Source: Grimontia sedimenti
GTDB lineage: Bacteria; Pseudomonadota; Gammaproteobacteria; Enterobacterales; Vibrionaceae
Direction of reading: 5' to 3'
Assembly (NCBI RefSeq): GCF_011045095.1
Contig: NZ_JAALDL010000002.1
Coordinates: forward strand, 434,001 to 498,000
DNA length: 64,000 nt
A program made the position numbers and the translations under genes. Of this stretch, positions 37,842 through 47,475 are shown piece by piece (the first letter of the stretch is position 1; each line of letters starts with the position of its first letter). The notes below the pieces were generated by a model. The model saw nothing but the letters and a program-made list of their open reading frames with translations, made no database searches and had not been told where the DNA came from.

Positions 37842-38647
37842 ACATCCAACCTTAAGGCGATCGCGCTAGAAGCATCGAAGTCGCGGTAGTTTTTCCCTTC
37901 AAGACAGTGAACAGGCACGACACCCATTACTGCGTTTGTTATGAATATCTCGTCTGCTTTCAGCAAACTGTCAGGCGTTTCCAATACTTCCTTGGTGGCG
38001 TAACCCAGCGCTTGGGCCACTGAGATAACCTGAGCCCGCATAGTACCAGCAACACCGGAAGTAGTAAGTAAAGGTGTGTACAAGGTTTGGTCAATTCGCC
38101 AAAAAATATTTGAGGCAGAGGTTTCAATGACATGTCCGTTCATGTCACAGGCAACACCATCCTCCGTATCACAGTTTTCGACCTCTCGCTTGAGCATGAC
38201 TTGCTCTAGACGGTTAAGGTGTTTGAGGCCTGCTAATGGAGATTGGCCAATACGTTGCTCCAATAGAGACAATGAAATGCCCGTTTCCCGCCATGACAGA
38301 TACTGTGTTGGAAATGGATGAGATGAAACCGTCACTGTTGGCTTGTTGCAACCCGCCGCGCTATAGCCACGACCACCAGAGCCTCTGGACACAATGACTT
38401 TGAGTATTGCCCTTTCAGTCCCTTTAAGTGAATCCGCAACAGTGTCGACCCACTGATATACCAATGACCAATCTACACCTTCAATGTGCAGCGCAGAAAC
38501 GTTTTGCTCGAGACGCGCTTTATGTCGACCCCAATCACAAGCCTGGCCATTTTTCACCAAGACAGTGGTGAACACACCATCACCGTACTGAAATGCCCGG
38601 TCACTGAAAGCTACGGTATCTACTTGCTGTCCATTTATGAGGATCAT
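37838..38647 (-). CDS. pabC: Aminodeoxychorismate lyase
   Basis: 269-residue PLP enzyme of the class IV aminotransferase fold, converting 4-amino-4-deoxychorismate to p-aminobenzoate and pyruvate for folate. The DRAFQYGDGVF start motif and the GLKHLNRLEQV stretch with the PLP lysine are clear. I chose the ATG at 38647: AGGGAAT is just upstream, and the frame further up reads through the fabF terminator hairpin. It is coupled to mltG by a 4-bp overlap. Confidence 0.94.
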   Translation of the reverse strand: MILINGQQVDTVAFSDRAFQYGDGVFTTVLVKNGQACDWGRHKARLEQNVSALHIEGVDWSLVYQWVDTVADSLKGTERAILKVIVSRGSGGRGYSAAGCNKPTVTVSSHPFPTQYLSWRETGISLSLLEQRIGQSPLAGLKHLNRLEQVMLKREVENCDTEDGVACDMNGHVIETSASNIFWRIDQTLYTPLLTTSGVAGTMRAQVISVAQALGYATKEVLETPDSLLKADEIFITNAVMGVVPVHCLEGKNYRDFDASSAIALRLDV

Positions 38648-38669
38648 CCGTATTCCCTGCACAATAAAA

Positions 38670-38698
38670 AACGGCTCGGTCACAAGTCCCGAGCCGTT
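38670..38698 (-). terminator. Terminator between fabF and pabC
   Basis: Perfect 10-bp GC-rich stem (38670-38679 with 38689-38698) followed on the minus strand by six T residues. It should separate the fab genes from pabC-mltG-tmk-holB, or let only part of transcription through. The pabC ribosome-binding site begins just after the T-run. Confidence 0.88.
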
Positions 38699-38750
38699 GC
38701 ATTCTATCAAAAAAACCTTCTTCGCCAAAAAATCAGGCGAACAAAAAGAC

Positions 38751-39989
38751 TTAGATTTTCTTGAAGATAAGTGAACCGTTGGTGCCACCGAAGCCAAATG
38801 AGTTACACAGTGCGTAATCCATCTTCACTTGACGTGCTTCATGCGGAACGTAGTCAAGGTCACAGCCTTCGTCTACGTTGTCCAGGTTGATTGTTGGTGG
38901 TACTGCTTGGTCAACCAGTGACATCGCAGTAATGATCGCTTCAACGGAACCCGCTGCACCCAGAAGGTGACCCGTCATAGACTTGGTAGAAGATACCAGC
39001 GCCTTATCCGCAGCAGCGCCAAGCGCCAAACGAATACCTTTGGTTTCAGCAACGTCACCAGCAGGCGTTGATGTGCCGTGTGCGTTAACGTAACCAATTT
39101 CTTCTGGAGAGATGCCTGCATCACGGATAGCCGCATTCATCGCCAGTGCGCCACCTGAACCGTCTGCGCTTGGAGACGTCATATGGTAAGCATCGCCACT
39201 CATACCGAAGCCAACCAGCTCACAGTAGATTTTCGCGCCACGCGCTTTAGCATGCTCGTACTCTTCGAGAATCATCATGCCTGCACCGTCGCCCAGAACA
39301 AAACCGTCACGGTCTTTGTCCCAAGGGCGTGATGCTGCTTGTGGGTCATCATTACGGGTAGACAGTGCTTTCGCTGCTGCGAAACCGCCAATACCCAGTT
39401 CAGTCGATGCTTTTTCTGCACCACCTGCAACCATTGCGTCAGCATCGCCGTATGCAATCATACGAGCTGCGTGGCCAATGTTGTGCAGACCAGTGGTACA
39501 TGCGGTCGAGATCGCGATGTTTGGACCACGAAGACCGTAATTAATAGAAACGTGACCGGCGATCATATTTACGATGGTCGACGGTACAAAAAATGGGCTG
39601 ATTTTGCGTGGGCCTTTTTCGACATACGCACGGTGGTTAGTCTCAATCAGACCAAGACCACCAATACCAGAGCCGATGGCTACACCAATTCGGTCTGCAT
39701 TTTGTTCTGTGATCTCCAGACCAGAATCTTTAAGTGCTTGCACACTTGCTGCGATGCCGTACTGGATGAACAGGTCCATTTTTTTGGCATCTTTCTTAGA
39801 GATGTAATCTTCACTGTTGAAGTCATTAACCAGACCAGCAAACTTGGTTGCGAAATCGGTGGTATCGAAGTGAGTGATACTCTGGATACCGCTCTGGCCA
39901 GCCAGCAGCGCTTTCCAAGATGATTCAACGGTGTTACCTACAGGCGATAACATCCCCATGCCAGTGACAACAACACGACGCTTAGACAC
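38751..39989 (-). CDS. fabF: 3-oxoacyl-ACP synthase II
   Basis: 412-residue condensing enzyme that elongates acyl-ACP with malonyl-ACP. The Cys-His-His triad is visible in [21 protein letters not shown] and [12 protein letters not shown]. The start is GTG at 39989, 9 nt after GGAG, giving the E. coli-like length and [10 protein letters not shown] beginning; the longer open frame runs through the acpP terminator and is not plausible. Confidence 0.97.
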   Translation of the reverse strand: MSKRRVVVTGMGMLSPVGNTVESSWKALLAGQSGIQSITHFDTTDFATKFAGLVNDFNSEDYISKKDAKKMDLFIQYGIAASVQALKDSGLEITEQNADRIGVAIGSGIGGLGLIETNHRAYVEKGPRKISPFFVPSTIVNMIAGHVSINYGLRGPNIAISTACTTGLHNIGHAARMIAYGDADAMVAGGAEKASTELGIGGFAAAKALSTRNDDPQAASRPWDKDRDGFVLGDGAGMMILEEYEHAKARGAKIYCELVGFGMSGDAYHMTSPSADGSGGALAMNAAIRDAGISPEEIGYVNAHGTSTPAGDVAETKGIRLALGAAADKALVSSTKSMTGHLLGAAGSVEAIITAMSLVDQAVPPTINLDNVDEGCDLDYVPHEARQVKMDYALCNSFGFGGTNGSLIFKKI

Positions 39990-40046
39990 GATGATATTCT
40001 CCGGAGAAGGTGTTATTACGAAAATTCGGGGGTGGTATAAAAAACT

Positions 40047-40069
40047 CAGGCGGTCAAGGTGACCGCCTG
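40047..40069 (-). terminator. Terminator directly after acpP
   Basis: Perfect 9-bp stem (40047-40055 with 40061-40069), 5-nt loop and a run of six T residues on the minus strand. It would let acpP be made in excess of fabF, in keeping with the high demand for acyl carrier protein. Confidence 0.88.
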
Positions 40070-40086
40070 GGAGGATCTTGTTCCGA

Positions 40087-40323
40087 TTACTCAGAAGCGC
40101 TAACAACGTAGTCGATAGCTGCTTGTACAGTAGTAATCTTCTCTGCTTCTTCGTCTGGAATCTCGGTATCGAATTCTTCTTCCAGAGCCATTACCAGCTC
40201 AACGGTATCCAGTGAGTCTGCGCCCAGATCGTCAACGAAAGATGCTTCGTTTTTAACTTCTGCTTCGTCTACGCCCAGTTGCTCAACGATGATTTTTTTT
40301 ACGCGTTCTTCGATGTTGCTCAT
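40087..40323 (-). CDS. acpP: Acyl carrier protein
   Basis: 78-residue acidic four-helix carrier of growing fatty acids. The phosphopantetheine serine is in [14 protein letters not shown] (Ser 37 counting Met as 1). Sequence and length are nearly those of E. coli AcpP. It has a possible own promoter and a private terminator. Confidence 0.99.
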   Translation of the reverse strand: MSNIEERVKKIIVEQLGVDEAEVKNEASFVDDLGADSLDTVELVMALEEEFDTEIPDEEAEKITTVQAAIDYVVSASE

Positions 40324-40368
40324 ATTAATACTATTCCTTACAAGATTCGCAGATGCGATATGTGCAGT

Positions 40369-40396
40369 AGTTTATTCAATAACGTGGAAGTTGCAA
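40369..40396 (-). promoter_or_regulatory. Possible internal promoter for acpP
   Basis: On the minus strand TTGCAA (40391-40396), 16 bp, then TAAACT (40369-40374), 46 bp before acpP. An extra acpP promoter is known in E. coli. Confidence 0.5.
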
Positions 40397-40480
40397 CACC
40401 CGAAATGCTGGTCAAACCACGATTTGGCTGATAAACCATCGGATTTTGACCTGAATCATTTAGAGGTGCAACTTTATTGT

Positions 40481-41215
40481 TTAAATCATGTACATGCCGC
40501 CGTTGACATGCAGTGTTTCACCCGTGATATAAGCTGCATCATCTGATGCAAGGAATGCGACAGTAGCCGCAATTTCACGCGGATCACCCAGACGACCTGC
40601 CGGTACCTGAGCCAATGTCGCTGCACGCTGATCATCGTTCAGCGCTTTAGTCATATCGGTTTCGATGAAACCTGGGGCAACAGTATTTACAGTAATCCCA
40701 CGTGATGCAACCTCACGTGCCATAGATTTGGTGAAGCCCACAACTCCAGCTTTCGCTGCAGCGTAGTTTGCCTGACCAGCATTACCCATGGTGCCCACCA
40801 CTGAGCCTACGTTGATGATACGGCCTTTACGCTTTTTCATCATCGCGCGAAGCACGGCTTTCGACATGCGGAAGATAGACGTCAGGTTGGTGTCCATAAT
40901 GTCCTGCCACTCATCGTCTTTCATACGCATCAGAAGGTTGTCACGAGTAATACCTGCGTTATTTACCAGAATATCAACGTCGCCAAACTCTTCTTTAATT
41001 GCTTTGAGCACTGCCTCGATGGATTCAGCGGAGGTTACGTTAAGTGCATAACCTTTGCCATTTTCACCCAGATACTCACTAATTGCTGAGGCACCGCTCT
41101 CAGAAGTTGCAGTACCTACAACAGTTGCGCCACGCTCAACCAGAAGTTCAGCAATTGCACGGCCGATACCGCGGCTCGCACCTGTTACAAGAGCAATTTT
41201 ACCGTTCAGGTTCAT
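40481..41215 (-). CDS. fabG: 3-oxoacyl-ACP reductase
   Basis: 244-residue NADPH-dependent short-chain dehydrogenase for the first reduction in each elongation cycle. The cofactor motif TGASRGIG lies at 12-19; the catalytic Ser (VGSVVGTMG), Tyr and Lys (YAAAKAG) are present. Same length as E. coli FabG. Confidence 0.98.
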   Translation of the reverse strand: MNLNGKIALVTGASRGIGRAIAELLVERGATVVGTATSESGASAISEYLGENGKGYALNVTSAESIEAVLKAIKEEFGDVDILVNNAGITRDNLLMRMKDDEWQDIMDTNLTSIFRMSKAVLRAMMKKRKGRIINVGSVVGTMGNAGQANYAAAKAGVVGFTKSMAREVASRGITVNTVAPGFIETDMTKALNDDQRAATLAQVPAGRLGDPREIAATVAFLASDDAAYITGETLHVNGGMYMI

Positions 41216-41273
41216 CAGTTATCGTTCCTTTAGTAAACAGCCAGCTCTCGCTGGCTGTGAATCCCAGAATTTA

Positions 41274-42197
41274 TTACTTAGCTGCTTCCAGAGAAGCTGA
41301 ATCGTTTACCGCTGACGCGCTCAGACGTTTGTCGATACGCTTAGCCAGACCGGTCAATACCTTGCCTGGGCCCATTTCCAACAGTAATTCAACACCTTCA
41401 TTCGCCATTTTTTCACAACCTTCAGTCCAACGAACTGGACCATAAAGCTGTCGAACCAACGCGTCTTTGATCGCTGCAGGATCCGTTTCGGTTGCCACAT
41501 CGGCATTGTTGATCACTGGAATGGAAGGCGCTGAGAACGTAAGCTCTTCCAAAGCTACCGCCAGCTTATCTGCAGCGGGCTTCATCAATGCACAGTGCGA
41601 AGGTACAGACACTGGCAGCGGTAGTGCACGTTTTGCACCCGCGGCTTTACACAGAGCATTTGCTCGCTCAACCGCTTCTTTATTACCTGCGATAACAACC
41701 TGGCCTGGTGAGTTGAAGTTAACCGGAGAAACTACCTGCCCTTCTGCCGCTTCTTCACACGCTTTCGCGATCGCGTCGTTATCCAAGCCAATGATCGCAG
41801 ACATGGCACCAACACCTGCAGGAACCGCTTCTTGCATCAGTTGTCCGCGCAGTTCAACCAGCTTCACGGCTTCTTTGAAGTCAATCACGCCTGCACAAAC
41901 CAGTGCAGAGTATTCACCCAGGCTGTGTCCTGCCATCACTGATGGTTGTGCGCCACCCTCTTGTTGCCACACTCGCCAAATAGCGACAGAAGCCGTCAGC
42001 AATGCTGGCTGAGTACAGTGAGTTTGGTTTAAGTCTTCCGCAGGACCGTTTTGAACCAAAGCCCAAAGGTCATAGCCGAGTACTTCAGATGCTTCTGCAA
42101 ATGTTTCTTTAACAACGGCAAACTGTTCGCCCAGTTCTGCCAACATGCCCACAGCTTGTGAACCCTGGCCTGGAAAAACCACAGCAAAGTTAGACAT
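41274..42197 (-). CDS. fabD: Malonyl-CoA:ACP transacylase
   Basis: 307-residue acyltransferase loading malonate on ACP. The nucleophile is in GHSLGEYSAL (Ser about 92) and the partner His in VPSHCALM. The FPGQGSQ start motif is intact. It sits 13 bp after fabH in the fab operon. Confidence 0.98.
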   Translation of the reverse strand: MSNFAVVFPGQGSQAVGMLAELGEQFAVVKETFAEASEVLGYDLWALVQNGPAEDLNQTHCTQPALLTASVAIWRVWQQEGGAQPSVMAGHSLGEYSALVCAGVIDFKEAVKLVELRGQLMQEAVPAGVGAMSAIIGLDNDAIAKACEEAAEGQVVSPVNFNSPGQVVIAGNKEAVERANALCKAAGAKRALPLPVSVPSHCALMKPAADKLAVALEELTFSAPSIPVINNADVATETDPAAIKDALVRQLYGPVRWTEGCEKMANEGVELLLEMGPGKVLTGLAKRIDKRLSASAVNDSASLEAAK

Positions 42198-42210
42198 AGC
42201 GTATTCCTTA

Positions 42211-43176
42211 TTAAAATTTGATCAAAGCTGAACCCCAGGCGAAACCACCGCCAAAGGCCTCAAGCAAAATCGTTTGGCCGCGCTGAATGCGTCCGTCTCG
42301 TACTGCTTCATCAAGCGCAGTAGGAACGGAAGCGGCCGACGTATTGCCATGCTTATCAAGCGTGATCACTACCTGATCCATCGACATCGCGAGTTTCTTC
42401 GCCGTTGCCTTGATAATGCGGTAGTTGGCTTGGTGAGGAACAAGCCAGTCGATTTCTGACTTGTCCATTTGATTTTCATCCAGCGTCTCTGCAACGATGT
42501 TTGCCAGTTGGGTCACTGCCACTTTAAACACATCGTTACCTGCCATGTGAAGCCAAGAGTCAGCTTCTACAGGGCTTCCCGCTTTCGCACGCTGAGGGAA
42601 TTTGACTTTCAACAGGTCGCCAAATTTACCATCTGCACGAAGGTGCGTTGAAATGATGCCTGGCTCTTCGCTGGCCCCAACCACCGCCGCACCGGCACCA
42701 TCACCAAACAGGATGATGGTTGAACGGTCTTCTGGATCGCAAAGGTGTGATAGACGATCTGCGCCGATCACCAAAGCGTTGCGCGCCATTCCTGATTTCA
42801 CATATTGATCAGCCACGCTCAGCGCATAGACAAAACCAGAACATGCCGCAGCAATATCAAATGCAGGGCAGCCACTGATTTCCAACATAGCCTGCACATC
42901 ACAAGCTGCAGCAGGAAATGCACTCTCACCACTGGTAGTGGCAACGATAATCAGGTCGATGTCTTGCTTATCAATGCCCGCCATGTCGATAGCCTGACAC
43001 GCAGCGTGATAACCCATGGTCGCAACGGTTTCTTGCTCGTTGGCAATACGACGCTCTTTAATACCAGTACGCGCAGTGATCCACTCGTCGCTGGTATCTA
43101 CCATTTTTTCGAGATCCGCATTGGTGCGGATTTGCGCAGGCAGATAGCTGCCTGTGCCTAAAATCTTACTGAACAT
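42211..43176 (-). CDS. fabH: 3-oxoacyl-ACP synthase III
   Basis: 321-residue initiating condensing enzyme joining acetyl-CoA and malonyl-ACP. The Cys-His-Asn triad is seen in [20 protein letters not shown] and [10 protein letters not shown]. Four residues longer than E. coli FabH. It lies 5 bp after plsX. Confidence 0.98.
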   Translation of the reverse strand: MFSKILGTGSYLPAQIRTNADLEKMVDTSDEWITARTGIKERRIANEQETVATMGYHAACQAIDMAGIDKQDIDLIIVATTSGESAFPAAACDVQAMLEISGCPAFDIAAACSGFVYALSVADQYVKSGMARNALVIGADRLSHLCDPEDRSTIILFGDGAGAAVVGASEEPGIISTHLRADGKFGDLLKVKFPQRAKAGSPVEADSWLHMAGNDVFKVAVTQLANIVAETLDENQMDKSEIDWLVPHQANYRIIKATAKKLAMSMDQVVITLDKHGNTSAASVPTALDEAVRDGRIQRGQTILLEAFGGGFAWGSALIKF

Positions 43177-43181
43177 GAAGA

Positions 43182-44207
43182 CTAATAATGCCTCTCGAGT
43201 AGTACGGCTTCCAAACGGTCACATATTTTATTAGGTAGTTGCCGTTCGACTTCGTGTACCGCTTCTCCGATAGCATGTTGGAAAGCGGAAATATCAGCAC
43301 GTCCGTGGCTTTTAACTACAATGCCGCGCAATCCTAACAGACTTGCGCCATTGTACTGGTCGGGGTTCAGGTGTTTTAGCCGATTAAACAGCCCACCAAA
43401 TAACCATTTAGCCACCAGTTTCTTGAGCGGGTTCGCCAAAACGTGCACTTTTAGGCTTTCTAAAAACAGTCTGGCGACACCTTCACTGGTTTTCAGGCTT
43501 ACATTGCCGACAAATCCATCGCAGACAATCACATCGGCTTTTCCGGTATAAAGCTGATCGCCTTCTACATAGCCGATGTAATTCACTGCAGAGCACTGCT
43601 GCAGCATCTCTGCACAGCGCTTAACTAAATCATTTCCTTTGATCTCTTCTTCGCCAATATTCAGCAAACCTACTGATGGCTGATAGCCCAGCTGTTCTTC
43701 AGCCAGTACTGAACCCATCACGGCAAACTGAAATAAGGTATCAGCATCCACCGAGACATTTGCGCCCAAATCCAATAGCCAACTTTGCTGGTTGCCCATG
43801 GTTGGCAACTCGGATATCAATGCAGGACGATCAATGCCCGGAAGCAACTTAAGAAGAGAACGGGAAAGTGCCATTAACGCGCCAGTGTTTCCTGCGCTCA
43901 CACAGGCATCTGCCTTTCCTTCTGCAACCAGTTCGAGTGCGATACGCATCGAGCTTCCCTTGCTTGAGCGCAAGGCTTGCGAAGGACGTGTGTCATTGGC
44001 GATAGAAGATTCCGCATGAACAATCGAAATGCGGGGATTATTTTTTTGATCCAGCGATACGAGCTGGCGGGTGATCTCGGATTGATCACCGACGAGTACC
44101 ACTTTTAACGAGGGGAAATGCAACAATGCCTGCACGGAGGCAGGCACTGTTACTTGAGGACCGAAATCCCCGCCCATCGCATCAAGTGCAATGGTTAGAC
44201 CTGTCAA
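43182..44207 (-). CDS. plsX: Phosphate acyltransferase PlsX
   Basis: 341-residue enzyme converting acyl-ACP to acyl-phosphate for phospholipid synthesis. The opening [24 protein letters not shown] and [15 protein letters not shown] are family marks. It lies between rpmF and fabH, the standard order. Confidence 0.97.
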   Translation of the reverse strand: MTGLTIALDAMGGDFGPQVTVPASVQALLHFPSLKVVLVGDQSEITRQLVSLDQKNNPRISIVHAESSIANDTRPSQALRSSKGSSMRIALELVAEGKADACVSAGNTGALMALSRSLLKLLPGIDRPALISELPTMGNQQSWLLDLGANVSVDADTLFQFAVMGSVLAEEQLGYQPSVGLLNIGEEEIKGNDLVKRCAEMLQQCSAVNYIGYVEGDQLYTGKADVIVCDGFVGNVSLKTSEGVARLFLESLKVHVLANPLKKLVAKWLFGGLFNRLKHLNPDQYNGASLLGLRGIVVKSHGRADISAFQHAIGEAVHEVERQLPNKICDRLEAVLLERHY

Positions 44208-44216
44208 GGCTCAACC

Positions 44217-44387
44217 TTACTTGTTGATTACCTTGCGGCCACGGTAGAAACCGTCAGCAGTCACGTTGTGACGCAGGTGAGTTTCACCAGAAGTTGCATC
44301 TACAGACAGAGCTGAAGTGCCCAGCGCATCGTGTGAACGACGCATACCACGCTTAGAACGGGTTTTACGGTTCTGTTGTACGGCCAT
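44217..44387 (-). CDS. rpmF: Ribosomal protein L32
   Basis: 56-residue large-subunit protein starting [17 protein letters not shown], with [10 protein letters not shown] and the end [11 protein letters not shown]; one residue shorter than in E. coli. It is the cysteine-free form, so it does not bind zinc. It lies 5 bp after yceD and 9 bp before plsX. AGGGTCAATG-type context at the start gives a usable ribosome-binding site. Confidence 0.97.
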   Translation of the reverse strand: MAVQQNRKTRSKRGMRRSHDALGTSALSVDATSGETHLRHNVTADGFYRGRKVINK

Positions 44388-44392
44388 TGACC

Positions 44393-44923
44393 CTACTCCT
44401 CGTTACTTTGCTTTAAGTTTTTCAAAACGGCAAATGGATTCGGACGCTCATCAGCAAGCGGGATTTCCCCGAATACCATGCCATCAGAATCGACTTCGCA
44501 GTCTACTTCGTCGTGCATGGCAACCTGTGGCAGAGCCACAATCAACTCATCTTCGATAAGTTGAAGCAGGTTAATCTCACCATTTTCGTCGACTAATGCC
44601 GGCTCATAAGCATCCGGTAAATTGCCAACCTGATCTTCATTGAAAACCGGGCTGTAAATAAATTCGACTTCACAATGATACGGGAAGGCTTTCCAACAAC
44701 GCTGACACTCTAAATTGACGTCGACCTTGGCGTTTCCGCGTACAATCTTCAGCCCTTGAGCATCAATGTCAAACGAAAGCTTCACTTCAGCATCACTGAT
44801 TACACCTTCAGTTGCCTCAGCAATACGCTCCAGTTGCTTCACAGCGATGATGCCATCGTAGTCAAGTCGCTTTTGCGCACTTCTAAACGGGTCAACCGTT
44901 AGTGGTAGCTTTACCTTTTGCAT
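44393..44923 (-). CDS. yceD: YceD, 23S rRNA accumulation protein (DUF177)
   Basis: 176-residue cytoplasmic protein of the DUF177 family, needed for normal 23S rRNA levels. Marks are [12 protein letters not shown], the [10 protein letters not shown] Cys pair, acidic centre and the [15 protein letters not shown] end. First gene of the yceD-rpmF-plsX-fab operon. The -10 box is only 9 nt before the ATG and no ribosome-binding site is visible, so the mRNA may be nearly leaderless. Confidence 0.95.
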   Translation of the reverse strand: MQKVKLPLTVDPFRSAQKRLDYDGIIAVKQLERIAEATEGVISDAEVKLSFDIDAQGLKIVRGNAKVDVNLECQRCWKAFPYHCEVEFIYSPVFNEDQVGNLPDAYEPALVDENGEINLLQLIEDELIVALPQVAMHDEVDCEVDSDGMVFGEIPLADERPNPFAVLKNLKQSNEE

Positions 44924-44932
44924 AGGGCGCGA

Positions 44933-44961
44933 ATTCTAGCCTCCAATGTAGCCTGAGTCAA
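44933..44961 (-). promoter_or_regulatory. Main promoter of the yceD-rpmF-plsX-fab operon
   Basis: On the minus strand TTGACT (44956-44961), exactly 17 bp, then TAGAAT (44933-44938): a strong sigma70 match. Transcription would start about 3 nt before the yceD ATG at 44923. Confidence 0.8.
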
Positions 44962-45167
44962 AGAAATTTATGCCTTTACTTCTATTCAAGCGCTTCAAAA
45001 GCCCAAGAAAAAGAAAAAAGGTTATTTTCTGTTCAACAGGTACTTAGCAATTGAGAACATCGAATGGACATTGGTATGAAACGACACCCAAGCCCACTCG
45101 CCTCCGCAAGTTTAAAACATTACACTTGCCCACGTATACGAATATTCTGGTAAAGGATCATCGTTAG

Positions 45168-45752
45168 ATGAATAAACAAACAATTGTGCTGGCTTCTGGA
45201 TCCAAGTACCGCCAGACATTACTTCAAAAACTTGGCTTACCTTTCGTTGCCCACTCACCGGATATTGTTGAATCTGCTAAAGAAAATGAGTCTCCGGCTG
45301 ATTTAGTGAAACGACTCTCATTGGAAAAAGCACAGGCATGTCGAGATGCACATCCAGGATCGATCATCATAGGATCCGATCAAGTTTGTGTGATCGATGG
45401 AAAGATTTTGGGAAAACCCCATACAGAAGCAAAGGCGATTGAGCAGCTAATGGCGGCATCGGGAAAGCATGTCACCTTCTATACGGGATTAACTTTGCTG
45501 AATACTGACTCTGGAAAAGCACAAACAGACCTAGAGCCCTTTCATGTTCACTTCAGAGATTTGAGTGAAGAGGAAATTTCGCGCTATGTGCAAAGAGAAC
45601 AACCGCTTGATTGTGCAGGTAGCTTTAAATGCGAAAGCCTTGGCATCGCTTTATTCGATAAGCTAGAAGGGCGAGACCCAAACACCCTGGTTGGATTGCC
45701 TTTGATTCGCCTATGCGAAATGCTCAGAGAAGAAGGAATCGAAGTCCTTTAG
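45168..45752 (+). CDS. yceF: Maf-like nucleotide pyrophosphatase, YceF type
   Basis: 194-residue Maf/Ham1-fold pyrophosphatase. It has the LASGSKYRQTLL start, the GSDQVCV motif and the GSFKCESLGIALFD segment. The YceF subgroup in E. coli acts on 7-methyl-GTP, a house-cleaning role. It diverges from yceD, as in E. coli. Confidence 0.95.
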   Translation: MNKQTIVLASGSKYRQTLLQKLGLPFVAHSPDIVESAKENESPADLVKRLSLEKAQACRDAHPGSIIIGSDQVCVIDGKILGKPHTEAKAIEQLMAASGKHVTFYTGLTLLNTDSGKAQTDLEPFHVHFRDLSEEEISRYVQREQPLDCAGSFKCESLGIALFDKLEGRDPNTLVGLPLIRLCEMLREEGIEVL

Positions 45753-45755
45753 CCT

Positions 45756-45779
45756 TTTATACCCAAACGACCAGAAGAT
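45756..45779. repeat. Partial copy of the TATACCCAAAC repeat
   Basis: 24 bp matching 25296-25319 with 2 mismatches, directly after the yceF stop and running into a terminator hairpin. Confidence 0.6.
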
Positions 45780-45794
45780 GGGGCTTTCGCCCCA
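45779..45794. terminator. Terminator between yceF and the HAD gene
   Basis: Short 6-bp GC stem (45779-45784 with 45789-45794) with pyrimidine-rich sequence after it on the plus strand, between convergent genes. Confidence 0.6.
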
Positions 45795-45819
45795 CTTTCT
45801 TCTTATCTTTCGTCGACGA

Positions 45820-46461
45820 TTAAAGAAGTGCTTCCAGAGAATCTACAATCGCGACAGGATGGTATGCCGCCAGCGTCGTCCTGTCATGGACCCCCCATGT
45901 AATACCGATAGCATCCACACCGGCATTTTGCGCCAAATGCATGTCGTGCGTTGTGTCCCCCACCATCACGGCATCTTTTGCCTCAACACCAAGCTGAGCC
46001 AAAAGCTCATTGATCATCAATGGGTCAGGTTTGGAAGCCGTTTCATCCGCAGTGCGAGTCGCCGCAAAAAATGCTGATGTGCCGGTATCCGCAATGGCCT
46101 TCTCTAATCCCGGGCGGGATTTACCTGTCGCAACCGCTAGCAAATGTCCTCTTTGCTTTAGCGTTTCCAAAAATGCAAAAGTAGAAGGATACAGGTCAAT
46201 GGGCGTATCGTTATCTACACGAAACTGTTGCCCGTAATGGCGTTTCCACTCATCCAGTTTTTCTGAAGGCGCTCCGGGATAGAGAAACTCATATCCTTTG
46301 TCGAGGCTCAAACCAATCATTTGTTTGAGCTCATCACCAGACAACTCTGGCAAACCACCCGTCAGACGGGCAGCGGCTTCAAGACTGGAAACGATACGTG
46401 CGACAGAATCCATCACGGTGCCGTCCCAATCAAAAATGACCAACTTATAGTTAGCTAACAC
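45820..46461 (-). CDS. HAD-superfamily phosphatase (Gph-like)
   Basis: 213-residue HAD-IA hydrolase. Motif I FDWDGTVMDS (catalytic Asp pair), motif II Thr/Ser in VATGKS, the conserved Lys in SKPDP and motif IV GDTTHDM are all intact, with a helical cap between. It resembles phosphoglycolate phosphatase-like enzymes; the substrate is unknown. It overlaps rluC by 11 bp, an arrangement seen across vibrios. Confidence 0.9.
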   Translation of the reverse strand: MLANYKLVIFDWDGTVMDSVARIVSSLEAAARLTGGLPELSGDELKQMIGLSLDKGYEFLYPGAPSEKLDEWKRHYGQQFRVDNDTPIDLYPSTFAFLETLKQRGHLLAVATGKSRPGLEKAIADTGTSAFFAATRTADETASKPDPLMINELLAQLGVEAKDAVMVGDTTHDMHLAQNAGVDAIGITWGVHDRTTLAAYHPVAIVDSLEALL

Positions 46462-47407
46462 GTGGCGCTTTCCTTAAACCTTCCAATGCTCTTTCTAGTT
46501 GTTTATCCATTGGGGCAGAGATATCCATCAGTTCTTCTGTGCCCGGATGGGTAAACTTGATGTTGGCTGCGTGCAGGAAAAGACGGCTCAAACCAAACTT
46601 CTTGGTGTAAGCATCAAACCTTGGATCGCCATAGCGGTCGTCCCACGCCAGCGGATGTCCCACATATTGCGCATGCACACGGATTTGGTGAGTGCGGCCT
46701 GTTATTGGGCTAGCTTGTACCAATGTCGCTTGCTCGAACTGTTCCATCACTTTAAAGCGGGTTTCAGACGGCTTACCATTCGGGTTTACACGAACAATGC
46801 TGTTCACTTCGTTTTTAAGAAGTGGCGCTGTTACCTTCTTCATAGAAGGCTTCCAGTTGCCCATGGCTAAAGCAAAGTAGTATTTCTGCACCGTTTTCTC
46901 ACGGAATTGCGCCTGCAAATGACGCAATGCTGAACGCTTCTTAGCAATCAGCAAGATGCCTGAGGTATCGCGGTCGATACGGTGCACCAGTTCTAGAAAG
47001 CGTGCATCTGGACGCAATGCGCGCATCGCTTCAATGGCGCCGAAGTGCAGACCACTTCCGCCGTGAACCGCAGTGCCTGACGGTTTGTTAAGCACTAACA
47101 TGTGATCGTCTTCATAAATCACACATTTTTCCAACTCTGCAACACGATTCAGTTTGGTATTGGGTGTCTCAGCCTGCGCTGTCTCTGGGATCTTAATCGG
47201 TGGTACGCGAATAACATCGCCCGCCTGAAGCTTATATTCAGGTTTTATGCGTTTTTTATTAACTCGCACCTCTCCTTTGCGCAGAACGCGATAAATCATA
47301 CTTTTAGGTACGTTTTTAAGCCTATTTCGGAGAAAGTTATCGATCCGCTGGCCTGCAATGTCATCTGAAATGTCGATGAATTGCACTTTAGGTTTTTCAG
47401 TATTCAT
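46451..47407 (-). CDS. rluC: 23S rRNA pseudouridine(955/2504/2580) synthase
   Basis: 318-residue RNA modification enzyme. An N-terminal S4 domain (RIDNFLRNRLKNVPKS...) is followed by the RluA-type catalytic domain with the active Asp in HRIDRDTSGIL. Divergent from rne as in E. coli. The start has a TAGAAT box 9 nt upstream and no ribosome-binding site, the same arrangement as yceD. Confidence 0.96.
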   Translation of the reverse strand: MNTEKPKVQFIDISDDIAGQRIDNFLRNRLKNVPKSMIYRVLRKGEVRVNKKRIKPEYKLQAGDVIRVPPIKIPETAQAETPNTKLNRVAELEKCVIYEDDHMLVLNKPSGTAVHGGSGLHFGAIEAMRALRPDARFLELVHRIDRDTSGILLIAKKRSALRHLQAQFREKTVQKYYFALAMGNWKPSMKKVTAPLLKNEVNSIVRVNPNGKPSETRFKVMEQFEQATLVQASPITGRTHQIRVHAQYVGHPLAWDDRYGDPRFDAYTKKFGLSRLFLHAANIKFTHPGTEELMDISAPMDKQLERALEGLRKAPRVS

Positions 47408-47416
47408 AGGGCGTAG

Positions 47417-47422
47417 ATTCTA
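47417..47422 (-). promoter_or_regulatory. Candidate -10 box of rluC
   Basis: TAGAAT on the minus strand, 9 nt before the rluC ATG. The sequence from this box to the ATG matches the yceD start region at most positions and ends in CGCCCTATG in both. No good -35 is seen. Confidence 0.5.
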
Positions 47423-47439
47423 CATTGCATCAAAGTAGT

Positions 47440-47468
47440 TTGCTGCAAAAAAGTGTCCCTGCTATAGT
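47440..47468 (+). promoter_or_regulatory. rne promoter
   Basis: TTGCTG (47440-47445), 17-bp spacer, TATAGT (47463-47468). It would give an untranslated leader of roughly 445 nt, in line with the long rne leader known in E. coli. Confidence 0.65.
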
Positions 47469-47475
47469 TGCGCCG

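Noticed and set aside
38648-38797. N-terminal extension of pabC
   Set aside because: The open frame crosses the fabF terminator hairpin; the ATG at 38647 has a proper ribosome-binding site and family start.
39990-40106. N-terminal extension of fabF
   Set aside because: It passes through the acpP terminator and into acpP; the GTG at 39989 gives the normal FabF length.
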